Below, in pieces: positions 51,316 through 58,805 of a DNA stretch of 64,000 nt. Position 1 is the stretch's first letter; every line of letters starts with the position of its first letter. The stretch is from CBDCYS01 sp965226245 (GTDB lineage: Bacteria; Acidobacteriota; Terriglobia; Bryobacterales; UBA6623): assembly GCA_965226245.1 (NCBI GenBank), contig CBDDCL010000015.1:1240001-1304000 (forward strand). The letters are read 5' to 3'. A program made the position numbers and the translations under genes. Below the pieces are notes generated by a model. That model saw only the letters and a list, made by a program, of their open reading frames with translations, did no database searches and was not told the DNA's origin.

Positions 51316-52342
51316 ATGGGGTATTTAGTTGACTCCAGTAGCCACTACATCTTGGGGGTGGGGGTGCCGGCCCTGGTGGCCTCGACCATTGTCTTATAGG
51401 GAGCAGGGTCGGCGGCGACCGCCTGCTGGAGGAGGCGATAGAAAAGTTTGCCGCGCGACCGTGAGGTCCGCCGGTTGAAGCGGAACGTGAACTCGTCCAG
51501 GTAGTAGTCCAAATACTCGTGACTGACAGCCCCCTGGTGGGTCCCCAACAGCCAGCGCTTTAGCAGAGAGGCGACACGATGGACTCTCGGCAGCAGCTTA
51601 CTCGCCGATTGCCGCTTCCCGCGCAGCACGGTGACTTCATGGCGGTATCCTTTGTTCTCCAATCCCGCATAGCCTTCCCAGCCGTCGGTGTGCACGAGGC
51701 TGCCAGGTTGGATAGCTTCTTCGACAAAGGCTTCCAAGCTCGCCGCTGAGGCATCCGCGATCCGACGGAGCCGGATGCGACCCATACCGCGCCCATCCTC
51801 CTCGGCAGCAACCGCAACTAACGCTTTGCCAACCATTTCGCGACCTCGGACGCCCTCTTCGACTCCGCCCACATACGTTTCGTCCACCTCCACCCGGCCG
51901 ACCAGCCGATTGCGACCGGGGCGCACCATGGCGCGGCGGAACTTGTGCAGCCAGGTCCAGGCGGTTACATAGCTACCCAAACCCAAGACCCGCTGCAACT
52001 CCAGCGCGCTGGCCCCGCCTTTTTGCGTTGTCACCCACCAAGCCGCCCGGAACCACAACGTCAAGGGCTTGCGGGTGTCCTGGAAAATCGTGCCCGCCGT
52101 CACCGAGGCCTGGTAACCGCAGTCGGCGCAGAGCAGCAGATTGCGTTTGCTGGCCCATGAGGACTGGATCCCACAGCGCGGGCACACGAACCCCTCCGGC
52201 CAGCGCAGCTTCAGCAGGTACTCCCGGCACGCCTCCTCGGTCGAGAATCGAGCTTCCAACTCGACGAGGTTTCGGGGGTAGTCCTCCTTCATGCCCCCAA
52301 CCACAACATATTGTGGCTACTGGAGTCAACTAAATACCCCAT
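51316..52342 (-). mobile_element. IS1595-family insertion sequence, copy 2 (inverted)
   Basis: It is the same ~1.03-kb element as copies 1 and 3, with ends ATGGGGTATTTAGTTGACTC and CAACTAAATACCCCAT. The flanks show an imperfect duplication (TCCATTAT against TTCATTAT offset by one base). The transposase is on the minus strand, codirectional with the TIGR03437-domain gene it sits against. Confidence 0.92.
51345..52304 (-). CDS. IS1595-family transposase (copy 2)
   Basis: The 319 residues are identical to copy 3 and differ from copy 1 only at KLFYRLL (Phe instead of Cys). The zinc ribbon (CPRCGIQSS, CADCGYQ) and DDE residues (VEVDETYVGG, VHTDGWEGY) are intact, so it is probably functional. Confidence 0.93.
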   Translation of the reverse strand: MVGGMKEDYPRNLVELEARFSTEEACREYLLKLRWPEGFVCPRCGIQSSWASKRNLLLCADCGYQASVTAGTIFQDTRKPLTLWFRAAWWVTTQKGGASALELQRVLGLGSYVTAWTWLHKFRRAMVRPGRNRLVGRVEVDETYVGGVEEGVRGREMVGKALVAVAAEEDGRGMGRIRLRRIADASAASLEAFVEEAIQPGSLVHTDGWEGYAGLENKGYRHEVTVLRGKRQSASKLLPRVHRVASLLKRWLLGTHQGAVSHEYLDYYLDEFTFRFNRRTSRSRGKLFYRLLQQAVAADPAPYKTMVEATRAGTPTPKM

Positions 52343-52396
52343 TTTCATTATATTGCAATCCAAGGACCAACTCGGATAGCCTTGACTTACGACAAA

Positions 52397-52417
52397 GTTG
52401 TGTCAACTTGACACAAC
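52397..52417. promoter_or_regulatory. Palindromic operator-like site upstream of the FecR gene
   Basis: GTTGTGTCAA (52397-52406) and TTGACACAAC (52408-52417) are perfect 10-bp inverted arms around one C. TTGACA inside the right arm could be a -35 box, though the -10 (AGACTA) is weak. A dimeric repressor or activator site for the gene at 52542 is plausible. Confidence 0.6.
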
Positions 52418-52541
52418 ACCATGTCTCTTCAGACTAACTGAATTGGCGAGATGTTACGAGTATCTAGGTGAAATCGTTGATAAACCTGAGGGTATTCGCG
52501 CTCGGAAACTCGGCCCCTCACATGCATCGGCTGAGGTAAGC

Positions 52542-53330
52542 ATGGGCCCAAGGTGTATCCAGCCGGTGCGGAAAGCAGCTATTGGAGCTGCCTTCGCCGC
52601 CATTTGCCTGCTGTGCCAGCCCCTCCGGGCGGCTGAGCTTTCCGCCGCCGAAGTCGTCAGCACCGGCGGACGCGTTTCCGTGATCCGGGACAGTGTGGAA
52701 TGGGCGCTTTTCCAAGGCGGCAGGGTCCAGGTAGGCGAGCTGATCGTGACCGGCGAAGATGGTTTCGCGCACTTGCAAGTCGCCGACGGCAGCTCATTTA
52801 CCGTCTATCCCAACTCGCAAGTGGTCTTCCGAAAGAACCCGGGCAGTCTCAAAGACCTGCTCGATCTGTTTCTGGGACGCATCAAGGTTCACATACAGAA
52901 ATTCGGCGGTGGCCCGAACTACCAGCGCGTCTTCACTCCGACGGCAGTTATCTCGGTGCGAGGAACGATTTTCGGCGTCAGTGTCGATGAAGATGAGACG
53001 ACGGTCGTCGCGGTCGATGAAGGCCTGGTCGGCGTAAGCCACCGCCTGTTGCCCGGCAATAACGAGGTGGCGGTACCCGAGGGTCAGAGCCTGATCATCT
53101 ATCGAAATGCACCCCTGGCCAAAGCAGGAGCCGATAAGTCCAAGGTGGTCGCCGTCGCCGATGAAGTAGCCCGAACTCTTGCCTACATTTGGAACCGCCT
53201 CGGCCGCCGTTCCGGCAGCTCACCCGGCGGCGGCGCGGGCGGAGGTCTGCCGGGAGATGTACCCGCCGGCGCGCCGCCTCTGCCCGGGGACACCCCGGCG
53301 CCCGAGCCTCCGCCCGCGCCCGGCAACTAG
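52542..53330 (+). CDS. Secreted FecR-domain protein
   Basis: From ATG 52542 (ribosome site GAGG) the protein has 262 residues with a signal peptide (AAIGAAFAAICLLCQPLRAA). A FecR domain follows: GGRVSVIRDSVEWALFQGGR, LIVTGEDGFAHLQVADGSSF, VYPNSQVVFRKNPG, then TAVISVRGTIFGVSVDEDET and VAVDEGLVGVSH. The tail is Gly/Pro-rich. FecR domains occur in anti-sigma sensors, but here there is no membrane helix and no sigma gene, so a structural periplasmic role is likelier. A minus-strand group II intron lies close behind its stop. Confidence 0.85.
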   Translation: MGPRCIQPVRKAAIGAAFAAICLLCQPLRAAELSAAEVVSTGGRVSVIRDSVEWALFQGGRVQVGELIVTGEDGFAHLQVADGSSFTVYPNSQVVFRKNPGSLKDLLDLFLGRIKVHIQKFGGGPNYQRVFTPTAVISVRGTIFGVSVDEDETTVVAVDEGLVGVSHRLLPGNNEVAVPEGQSLIIYRNAPLAKAGADKSKVVAVADEVARTLAYIWNRLGRRSGSSPGGGAGGGLPGDVPAGAPPLPGDTPAPEPPPAPGN

Positions 53331-53396
53331 CCGGCGTTTCTCACCGAACGACGATCGGGTCGGGTACCGGGGATTGCGCCCCGGCACCCTCCCACA

Positions 53397-53428
53397 CCAC
53401 CGGACGTACGGTTTTCCGTATCCGGCGG
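53397..53428 (-). ncRNA. Group II intron domain V
   Basis: CCGCCGGATACGGAAAACCG followed by TACGTCCGGTGG (minus strand) folds into two stems with a GAAA-type loop and a two-base bulge, the catalytic domain V layout. It lies just after the RT stop codon, as expected. Confidence 0.8.
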
Positions 53429-53442
53429 TTGGACCCAGCGGC

Positions 53443-54710
53443 TTAACTGCTGGCCGCGAGATCCGATGGCATCACAAATCCGTAACGCTGCAAATTACGT
53501 TTCGACAGGGCCCGATGCATCATCGCCCGCGCCGCGACAAACCAAGCGCCACGACGCGTCGGCACATAGCGCAGCATCCGCTCGGGCACGCCCAAGCGCC
53601 GCAATGCGCGGCAGCGACCCCGCACGCTGTGCCAGCGCAGCCAGAAGCACTTCCGAATGTGCCGCCGAATCCAGCTTTCCAGCCAAAAGACCGCGCGCCG
53701 ATCCTCGGCCAGCCGGCAGTAACCCCACCAGCCGACGATATACCGCCGCCACTCGTCGCGTAATTCCCGGCTCGTGACACTGCGGCAACTGCGCCATATC
53801 TCTCGCACCTTCTGCTGGAGCCGCTCGACACTTTGCGGCGCCACTTCCCGCTGCCCCCGGCGGTTGATGCGAAACCCCAGAAACTTCCGTTCCCAAGGCC
53901 GCCCCGCCCCGCTCTTCGCCTCGTTCACTTGCAGTCGCAGATGTTGCTCGATCCAGCTCCAGATCCCCGCCAGCACCCGCTTCGCCGCCGCTTCGCTGCT
54001 CACATAAATGTTGCAGTCGTCGGCATAACGGCAAAAACTCAGCCCGCGGTTCTCCAGTTCCCGATCCAGTGCATCCAGGTAGATGTTCGCCAGCAATGGA
54101 GACAGCGGCCCGCCTTGCGGCGTGCCCTCCTCGCTTTTGACCAGCACCCCGTTCAGCAGTACTCCGGCCCTCAAATACCGGCCTGTCAATCTTAAGATCC
54201 TTTTGTCCCGAATCACTTGCGCGATCCGTCGCATCAGAATGTCGTGATTCACATGGTCGAAGAACTTGGCGATGTCTATATCCACCACCCAGTCCTTGCC
54301 CTCGCGGACGTATCCCTGTGCCACGCGTACCGCCTCATGCGCGCTCCGCCCCGGCCGAAATCCGTAGCTCGACTCGCTGAACATCGGCTCCCAAAACCAG
54401 GCTCAAAGATCGGCGTCAAAACTTGCAGCAACGCTTGCTGCAGCAGCCGGTCCATCACCGTCGGGATGCCCAACAGCCGTTGGCCTCCGTGCGGATTGGA
54501 TATCTCTACCCGCCGCACGGGACTCGGCGTCCAGCGCCCCGCCAGCAGTTTCGCCCGGATCTTTTCACCGTGGCGTCGAAAGTGGGATTCGAGTTGTTCG
54601 GTGGTCATGCCGTCGATGCCCGCCGCGCCGCGGTTGCGTTTGACCGCCCCCAGCGCACGCCGCAGGTTCTCTTCGGCCGCCACTTGTTCCATCAGATCGT
54701 CGTGCATCAC
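53443..54710 (-). pseudogene. Group II intron reverse transcriptase/maturase, frameshifted
   Basis: The N-terminal part (54710 to ~54390) gives AVKRNRGAAGIDGMTTEQLE, VRRVEISNPHGGQRLLGIPT and DRLLQQALLQVLTPIFEP. The rest (54384 to 53443), in another frame, gives MFSESSYGFRPGRSAHEAVR, EGTPQGGPLSPLLANIYLDA, the RYADDCNIY active site and a GIIM/maturase domain. About 14 extra bases (a partial duplication of GAGCC...GGGAGCC) near 54385-54400 break the frame. There is no HNH endonuclease domain, as usual in class C. Both halves are otherwise well preserved, so the break is recent. Confidence 0.92.
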
Positions 54711-55260
54711 TTTCTGTCGGGAGTCTCGCGGCTCACGCTCGGGTTCCCGCCGGCATTGGCCCGCCGCGGTTCCACCGCTTCTGCCTCCGCCTGCTCCCCG
54801 TCTCGTTCCCCCAGCGGGGAAGGACCCTGCGGTCCGGGACTCCGGGAAACCTCTTGCACGCTATGCCAGTCGCTCCTCTAGCTTTGCTCCTTGGTCCTTC
54901 AGCCCTTTGCTCCAGCGGCATTACCCGCCTTCTCGGCTACTATGGCTTCTGCTGACTTCTCCCCCGCTCTCACGGGGCAGCTCTCCCCAGGTAAGGCGCT
55001 GATTCTGTTCCTTCGTGCCGTCCGGCTCTACCTCGCACGTCTCGTATGGATATTGGGCTTCGCGGTGGCCAGCACGCTTACCGCCCGTACGCGGCCTCTC
55101 TGCCGGTTTGTGTTCCTACAGTCGAAGTATTCGTTCCCCGCTTCCTTCGGCTTTCACCGTGCGGCTTGCGCCCCACGACTTCCGCTCTGCGGTTCCCTAC
55201 GGTTACCTCCATCGGTCCCGGCAGGATCGTTTCATCCTGCTAGAATCAGCCCATGCTGGG

Positions 55261-55311
55261 CACACTGGCGCACGCCTCCCGGCGGGCAGCGTCGGCCTCC
55301 GGGCCGACGTA
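55261..55311 (+). repeat. Dispersed repeat family R1, copy D (intron insertion site)
   Basis: TGGCGCACGCCTCCCGGCGG and GTCGGCCTCCGGGCCGACGT match the second half of R1. The intron boundary falls right at its GGCGCACGCC end, so an intron appears to have used this repeat hairpin as a landing site. Confidence 0.75.
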
Positions 55312-55320
55312 GGGCGGAAG

Positions 55321-55525
55321 CTTGAAGCCGGCCGGCCTTTTCCTGATATCGTTCTCCCCAACCTCGCCGGCGGACGCCCGGGATCGATCGGCCAGTTTCG
55401 CGGCCGCAAGCTTCTGCTCCACATCTTTGCTTCCTGGTGAGCGCGCTGCCGCAGGCACGTGCCCGGGTGGCACGAAGCAACCAAGCAGCTGCAGGAGCAA
55501 GGCAAGCTCCAAATGGCCGGATTGC
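55321..55525 (+). pseudogene. Redoxin fragment with in-frame TGA at the first CxxC position (UxxC candidate)
   Basis: The frame reads GRPFPDIVLPNLAGGRPGSI, GQFRGRKLLLHIFASW, then TGA at 55438-55440, then ARCRRHVPGWHEATKQLQEQ and GKLQMAGL. FASW-x-x-x-C is the redoxin/thioredoxin active site, and TGA sits exactly where the first Cys belongs, giving a selenocysteine-type UxxC. The same frame continues with good homology after the stop, so the TGA is not a random break. Sequence just after it (GGCACGTGCC) can form a hairpin, as a bacterial SECIS would. Both gene ends are missing: the 5' at the R1 repeat, the 3' at the antisense TAXI fragment. Confidence 0.6.
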
Positions 55526-55539
55526 GCGGGGACGAAATC

Positions 55540-55812
55540 CAGCCAAGCCTTGTGCACGCGGCCCATCTCCTCTTTGTTCTCGCAGACGATCTTGGTGACA
55601 AGATAGGCAAGGTCGTCCGGAAGGTCCTTGTGGCGGATGAGGGCCGTCCCCATATCCACCGCCTTGGTGGGTCCCGAATGACCCTTGAAATACTTGGGCA
55701 ACGGGATGGGGTTGCCCAGGGTCGACGCCGAAATGATGGTGAAGGAAATGAGAATCGGACCGTAGCCGACCATCTCGACTTTCGTCCGAACCCGTCGATG
55801 CGCGGCCGTCAA
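55540..55812 (-). pseudogene. TAXI-family TRAP solute-binding protein, C-terminal fragment
   Basis: The frame reads PKYFKGHSGPTKAVDMGTAL, IRHKDLPDDLAYLVTKIVCE and NKEEMGRVHKAWLDF. This matches the C-terminal part of TAXI-type binding proteins (V-x-x-DLPDDLVYxxTKxxxEN). Neither the N-terminal lobe nor a genuine C-terminus is present; after VPAQSG the sequence becomes antisense redoxin. It is a relic. Confidence 0.7.
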
Positions 55813-55957
55813 TATCTGAGGCGGGCAAGATCTGTCGCAAGTTCGCCCGCTCTCACTGCAACGGCTGCTCCATCGAGCCGAGACAGATTATCTCCGGAAT
55901 CCACTTGTCAGCAGCTCGAATTGAGGTTATTCTGTAAGAGGAGGTGCTGAGCTGGAC

Positions 55958-57055
55958 GTGCCTATCTCTCCAAAAGCCGCTGGCCTGCTGCTCGTGGGTT
56001 GTCTGATCTGCGAAGGTGGCCTCCTCGGCCAGGTGCGCTCCGGCGGCGGCAGAGGCGGCTTCGGCGGCTTCTCCCGCGGCGGCAGCCGGGCAGGCGGTGT
56101 TTCGCGCGCTGGGGGCGGCGTTGGCCGGATGAGCACCGGAAGGCCCGCGCTCGCGGGCGGCGCCCGTGCTACCGGTTCCGCCAGCAGGGCGCGTGGCCTG
56201 CCCTCCGTCCAAAGAACTCCCCGGCGCGCCCAGAGCAGGGTTATTCAACCGTCGGCGCCAGCGGTGCCCGAACATGGTCCGGCGGCTCACCCGGGCAATC
56301 CCCGCCGTGGAGCCACCGTCGGGGCTGTACCCGGTTTCCCAGGTACGGATCAGGTTCTTACTCCCAGGCGGTCCAGGGGACGCAGCCACGGCAACGTCAT
56401 CGCGCCGGGCACCCCCGGCCGCATCGGTCACGGCAATGTCATCACCCCAGGTACGCCGCACCGGTCGGGGACAAGCTTCCGCGCGCGAGGGGCCGCCAGC
56501 CACGGCGTGCGGTCCAAGATGCTCACCTATGGTCAAGACTTCGGGCATGGCCATCGGTTCATCGGCGTCCCCGTGGTGTACGTGCCCTACGGCTATGTTC
56601 GTTACGGCTACGGTGGCGACTACGAACCGCAAGACTACGAAGAGGAATCACCCTACATCTACCGGGTCGACCCGGAAACAGCTACTGAGTCCGGCACGGA
56701 TTACGTCATTCGGGTGGAGTCGGGCGAAGAACGCGCTCCCGCCGAATCGAAGGTCTATGAGGTTCGCCCGGCGGAAGAGGAACCCGCTGTCGAACCTCAG
56801 ATTGAACCCGATTCAGCCTCTACCCAAGAACCCCCACCCGGCGCGGAGCCGATCTTATATCTCATCGCGATCCAGAACGGCAATATCTACACTTCCACCG
56901 AGCATTGGATCGAGAGCGACGCGCTCCACTACATCACCCGCGGCGGCGCTCACAATCTGGTCAGCATCGAAGACGTCGACATGGAACTAACCGCGCGCTT
57001 GAATCGGGAGCGCGGCCTGGCCTTCATCATCGAAGTCAGGGAAGCCCTTCCCTAG
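55958..57055 (+). CDS. Secreted Gly/Arg-rich protein of unknown function
   Basis: The start is GTG 55958, ~13 bp after GAGGAGG. A signal peptide (SPKAAGLLLVGCLICEGGLL) precedes a Gly/Ser/Arg-rich low-complexity half with a repeated HGNVI(A/T)PGTP unit, then a Tyr-rich stretch (YVPYGYVRYGYGGDY), an acidic/Pro linker and a C-terminal domain of ~60 residues (ILYLIAIQNGNIYTSTEHWI, THYITRGG-like, VDMELTARLNRERGL). The C-terminal part looks folded and is probably the conserved portion. The low-complexity half suggests a surface or cell-wall location. I do not recognise the family. Confidence 0.7.
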   Translation: MPISPKAAGLLLVGCLICEGGLLGQVRSGGGRGGFGGFSRGGSRAGGVSRAGGGVGRMSTGRPALAGGARATGSASRARGLPSVQRTPRRAQSRVIQPSAPAVPEHGPAAHPGNPRRGATVGAVPGFPGTDQVLTPRRSRGRSHGNVIAPGTPGRIGHGNVITPGTPHRSGTSFRARGAASHGVRSKMLTYGQDFGHGHRFIGVPVVYVPYGYVRYGYGGDYEPQDYEEESPYIYRVDPETATESGTDYVIRVESGEERAPAESKVYEVRPAEEEPAVEPQIEPDSASTQEPPPGAEPILYLIAIQNGNIYTSTEHWIESDALHYITRGGAHNLVSIEDVDMELTARLNRERGLAFIIEVREALP

Positions 57056-57126
57056 CTAGCCGAGCAAGCGCAACGAAGTAATGGCGGGCCGATCGCGCGC
57101 TTCGCCTCGTCACATGGCCGCCTGAG

Positions 57127-57176
57127 CCACGTTCACGTGGCTTGTCTCCATAGGCCGGTCCTTTTAGGGCCGGTTG
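57127..57176. repeat. Two hairpins at the end of an IS200-like remnant
   Basis: AGCCACGTTCACGTGGCT (57127-57144) and GGCCGGTCCTTTTAGGGCCGG (57155 on) are adjacent hairpins. IS200/REP elements carry such hairpins at their ends as transposase substrates; these flank the 3' end of the transposase relic. Confidence 0.55.
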
Positions 57177-57343
57177 ACAAAGGCCTCCCGAACTCGTTCT
57201 TCAGCCCGTTTCAACGGGCTTTCGATCCGCTCCAGGCGAGTAGCGACTCGACCCTTGGCGTGATGCTGCTTTTGGTGCTTGACGTACTCCATAACCCACG
57301 GGAGATCCTTCGTTCCGAAGCTCTGGACGAAAAGACGCCGAAC
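57166..57343 (-). pseudogene. IS200-type (Y1) transposase, C-terminal fragment
   Basis: Minus-strand translation gives VRRLFVQSFGTKDLPWVMEY, VKHQKQHHAKGRVATRLERI and ends REAFVNRP, resembling the C-terminal helix of IS200/Y1 transposases, where Y-V-x-x-Q-x-x-H-H follows the catalytic Tyr region. The HUH motif and the N-terminus are missing. Confidence 0.55.
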
Positions 57344-57666
57344 GTTAGAGTACCGTCTGAATTTGACACCGAAGTAAACCCTATGCCATTTGCGTCGTGT
57401 GACCCGGTGTCATTCGATTCCACTCCGATTAGCGATATTGATTTGAGTATTAAGGTTAAATAGCGTTCTGCGGAGGTGCGGCGTCGGGCGACAGTAGATG
57501 GGGGTGTGGTCCATGATGGCTGGGCGCATCCCCCCGCGCCTGCCCCAGAGGGTGACGATGCGGTGAGGGCTGAACCCGCCCAACCCTCCCACCGCCGAAC
57601 GTACGCTCCAAGCCGGGCGGGAACCATCCCCTCGCCCGGCTCTTGCTCATAAAGCCGGATAGCCCG
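57344..57666. other. Degenerate sequence, possible intron or retroelement RNA remnant
   Basis: No gene is seen. On the minus strand, downstream of the RT fragment, GAGCCGGGCGAGGGG and CCCGCCCGGCTT form a strong hairpin followed by CGTACGTTCGGCGGTGGGAG, reminiscent of the 3' part of a group II-like RNA. A short AT-rich stretch (57420-57465) separates this from the IS200 fragment. Confidence 0.4.
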
Positions 57667-57921
57667 CTATAGAAAGTTTTCCATGCTCTGCCTGGCCGGC
57701 GTCAGCCCCTGCGGGCTGAAGTGGTAGCCCAAGAAGTCAAAGCCCTTTTCGATCCTGCCAATGAATGTCTTGCCGGGGTGCTTTGCGAGCCGCAGGGCGC
57801 CCAGTCCTTGGTTGAGGGCCTTGACCGCCGCTCTCAGCTTCCATCGCGTGGGAGCTAAAATTACGATGTCATCCATGAATCGCACGGAGAACAGGCCCAG
57901 CTTGGAGAGCTCTTGATCCAC
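57667..57921 (-). pseudogene. Reverse transcriptase fragment (second, different RT)
   Basis: The 84-codon frame contains SVRFMDDIVILAPTRWKLRA (the YxDD box, here FMDD) and KTFIGRIEKGFDFLGYHFSP (the K-T-x-x-G...FLGY box). It belongs to a lineage distinct from the intron RT at 53443. Fingers and thumb domains are missing. It may be part of another group II-like retroelement; the Avd-like piece at 8027 is too far away to link to it. Confidence 0.8.
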
Positions 57922-58379
57922 GAATGACGGCGGGTTCGAAAAACTGTAGGAACTCCAGCGGGCGTAGCACGCTACGCCCCTACACCCCTCTGGCGCTGCC
58001 AGCAGGATCAGTGGCGCTGGCTGGCCCAGTTGTCCTTTCTCTCCAACTCAGGGGATTTACCAATTGCCCGCAACGGCCATCTGCACCCTAAATAAATAGG
58101 GGCTGAGACCCTCTGATGAGCGTATCCAGTATTGCAACCAAAGCCAAGCCCAGCTTCTTTGAAGTTCGCTGGGAAGTGTTCGAGAAGATTGAACTACTGC
58201 GCGCGGACCACGACCAAGAGCATCTCCGCAGCATTCAGCGCAACATTCTCGACGGCGAGTTGCGCCGCATTGAGGCCGCGACGGAACAACGTTTATTCCA
58301 CCTGGGCAGCCGACGATCGTAGCTGGCGGGCGTCGTGATCGGGCCGTTCCGAGGCGGAAATTGCTGTTGTAACCCAATG
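57922..58379. other. Intergenic with a REP hairpin; one doubtful small frame
   Basis: Apart from the hairpin at 57957-57990, a 68-codon frame (58116-58322, MSVSSIATKAKPSFFEVRWE) is mostly charged in its C-terminal half (LRSIQRNILDGELRRIEAAT). I could not support it as a gene. Confidence 0.35.
57957..57990. repeat. REP-like hairpin, second copy
   Basis: CCAGCGGGCGTAGCACGCTA followed by CGCCCCTACACC is the reverse complement of a sequence matching 32663-32697, with paired base changes that keep the stem. Confidence 0.65.
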
Positions 58380-58645
58380 AAAATGTCCCCTTGCGCGCAC
58401 AATAGAAATGTCCCCTCTAGATCAGATTCGTGGCTGGCCCCTTCGCCTAGCAGGCTGATGATGGCGTCGGCGAGGGACCCGTCAAGGGTCCGCAAAAGCC
58501 AAGCCCTACGGGCTCGCCCTTGACTGTTCCCTCGCCGACGCGAAAAGAGCACTCGGTTCAACAAGGCGAATGGGCTTAAGAGCTTAGCGCGCAAGGGGAC
58601 ATTTCTACTGTGCTGGCGAGGGGGACATTTCTATTGTGCTACAAC
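58380..58645. mobile_element. ~265-bp MITE with repeated termini and an internal long hairpin
   Basis: The ends carry repeated CACAATAGAAATGTCCCC-type units: the left has one at 58400-58418 plus a partial, and the right (reverse complement) has two, at about 58593-58612 and 58618-58637. Inside, GCGTCGGCGAGGGA (58464-58477) and TCCCTCGCCGACGC (58528-58541) pair perfectly, with GTCAAGGG/CCCTTGAC nested within. The multi-unit ends resemble IS21-type termini. It has no coding content. Confidence 0.7.
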
Positions 58646-58805
58646 ATCCGAGGCGGAAATTGCTTGCGGTCCCGGCCGCAAGCCGTGTATCATGGCCGGC
58701 TACAGTCCGAATCGGAAATTCCGGTGAAGACTGAAAGAAACAAGGAGGATAAACTAATGAGACATCTATGTACTCTGTTTTTGGCGTTGATGATATTACC
58801 GCCAA

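Larger units (their letters stand above)
53359..55265 (-). mobile_element. Group II intron (class C-like), degenerate
   Basis: On the minus strand the 5' end reads GTGTGCCCAGCATGGGCTGA (from 55265), a standard group II start. A maturase-type RT follows, then a domain V hairpin (53397-53428) and a domain VI-like stem ending ...GGTACCCGAC at ~53359. The ribozyme part covers ~550 bp before the RT. The 5' exon is an R1 repeat whose GTCGGCC/GGCCGAC hairpin lies directly upstream, the insertion preference of bacterial class C introns. The RT is frameshifted, so the intron is immobile unless supplied in trans. Confidence 0.85.

Noticed and set aside
55015..55320. 5' part of a plus-strand frame leading into the redoxin fragment
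   Set aside because: It lies in the intron ribozyme region read antisense. Redoxin homology starts only after the R1 repeat.
58116..58322. 68-codon plus-strand frame as a small gene
   Set aside because: No ribosome site and no family resemblance, in a degenerate mobile-DNA stretch. Noted only as doubtful.
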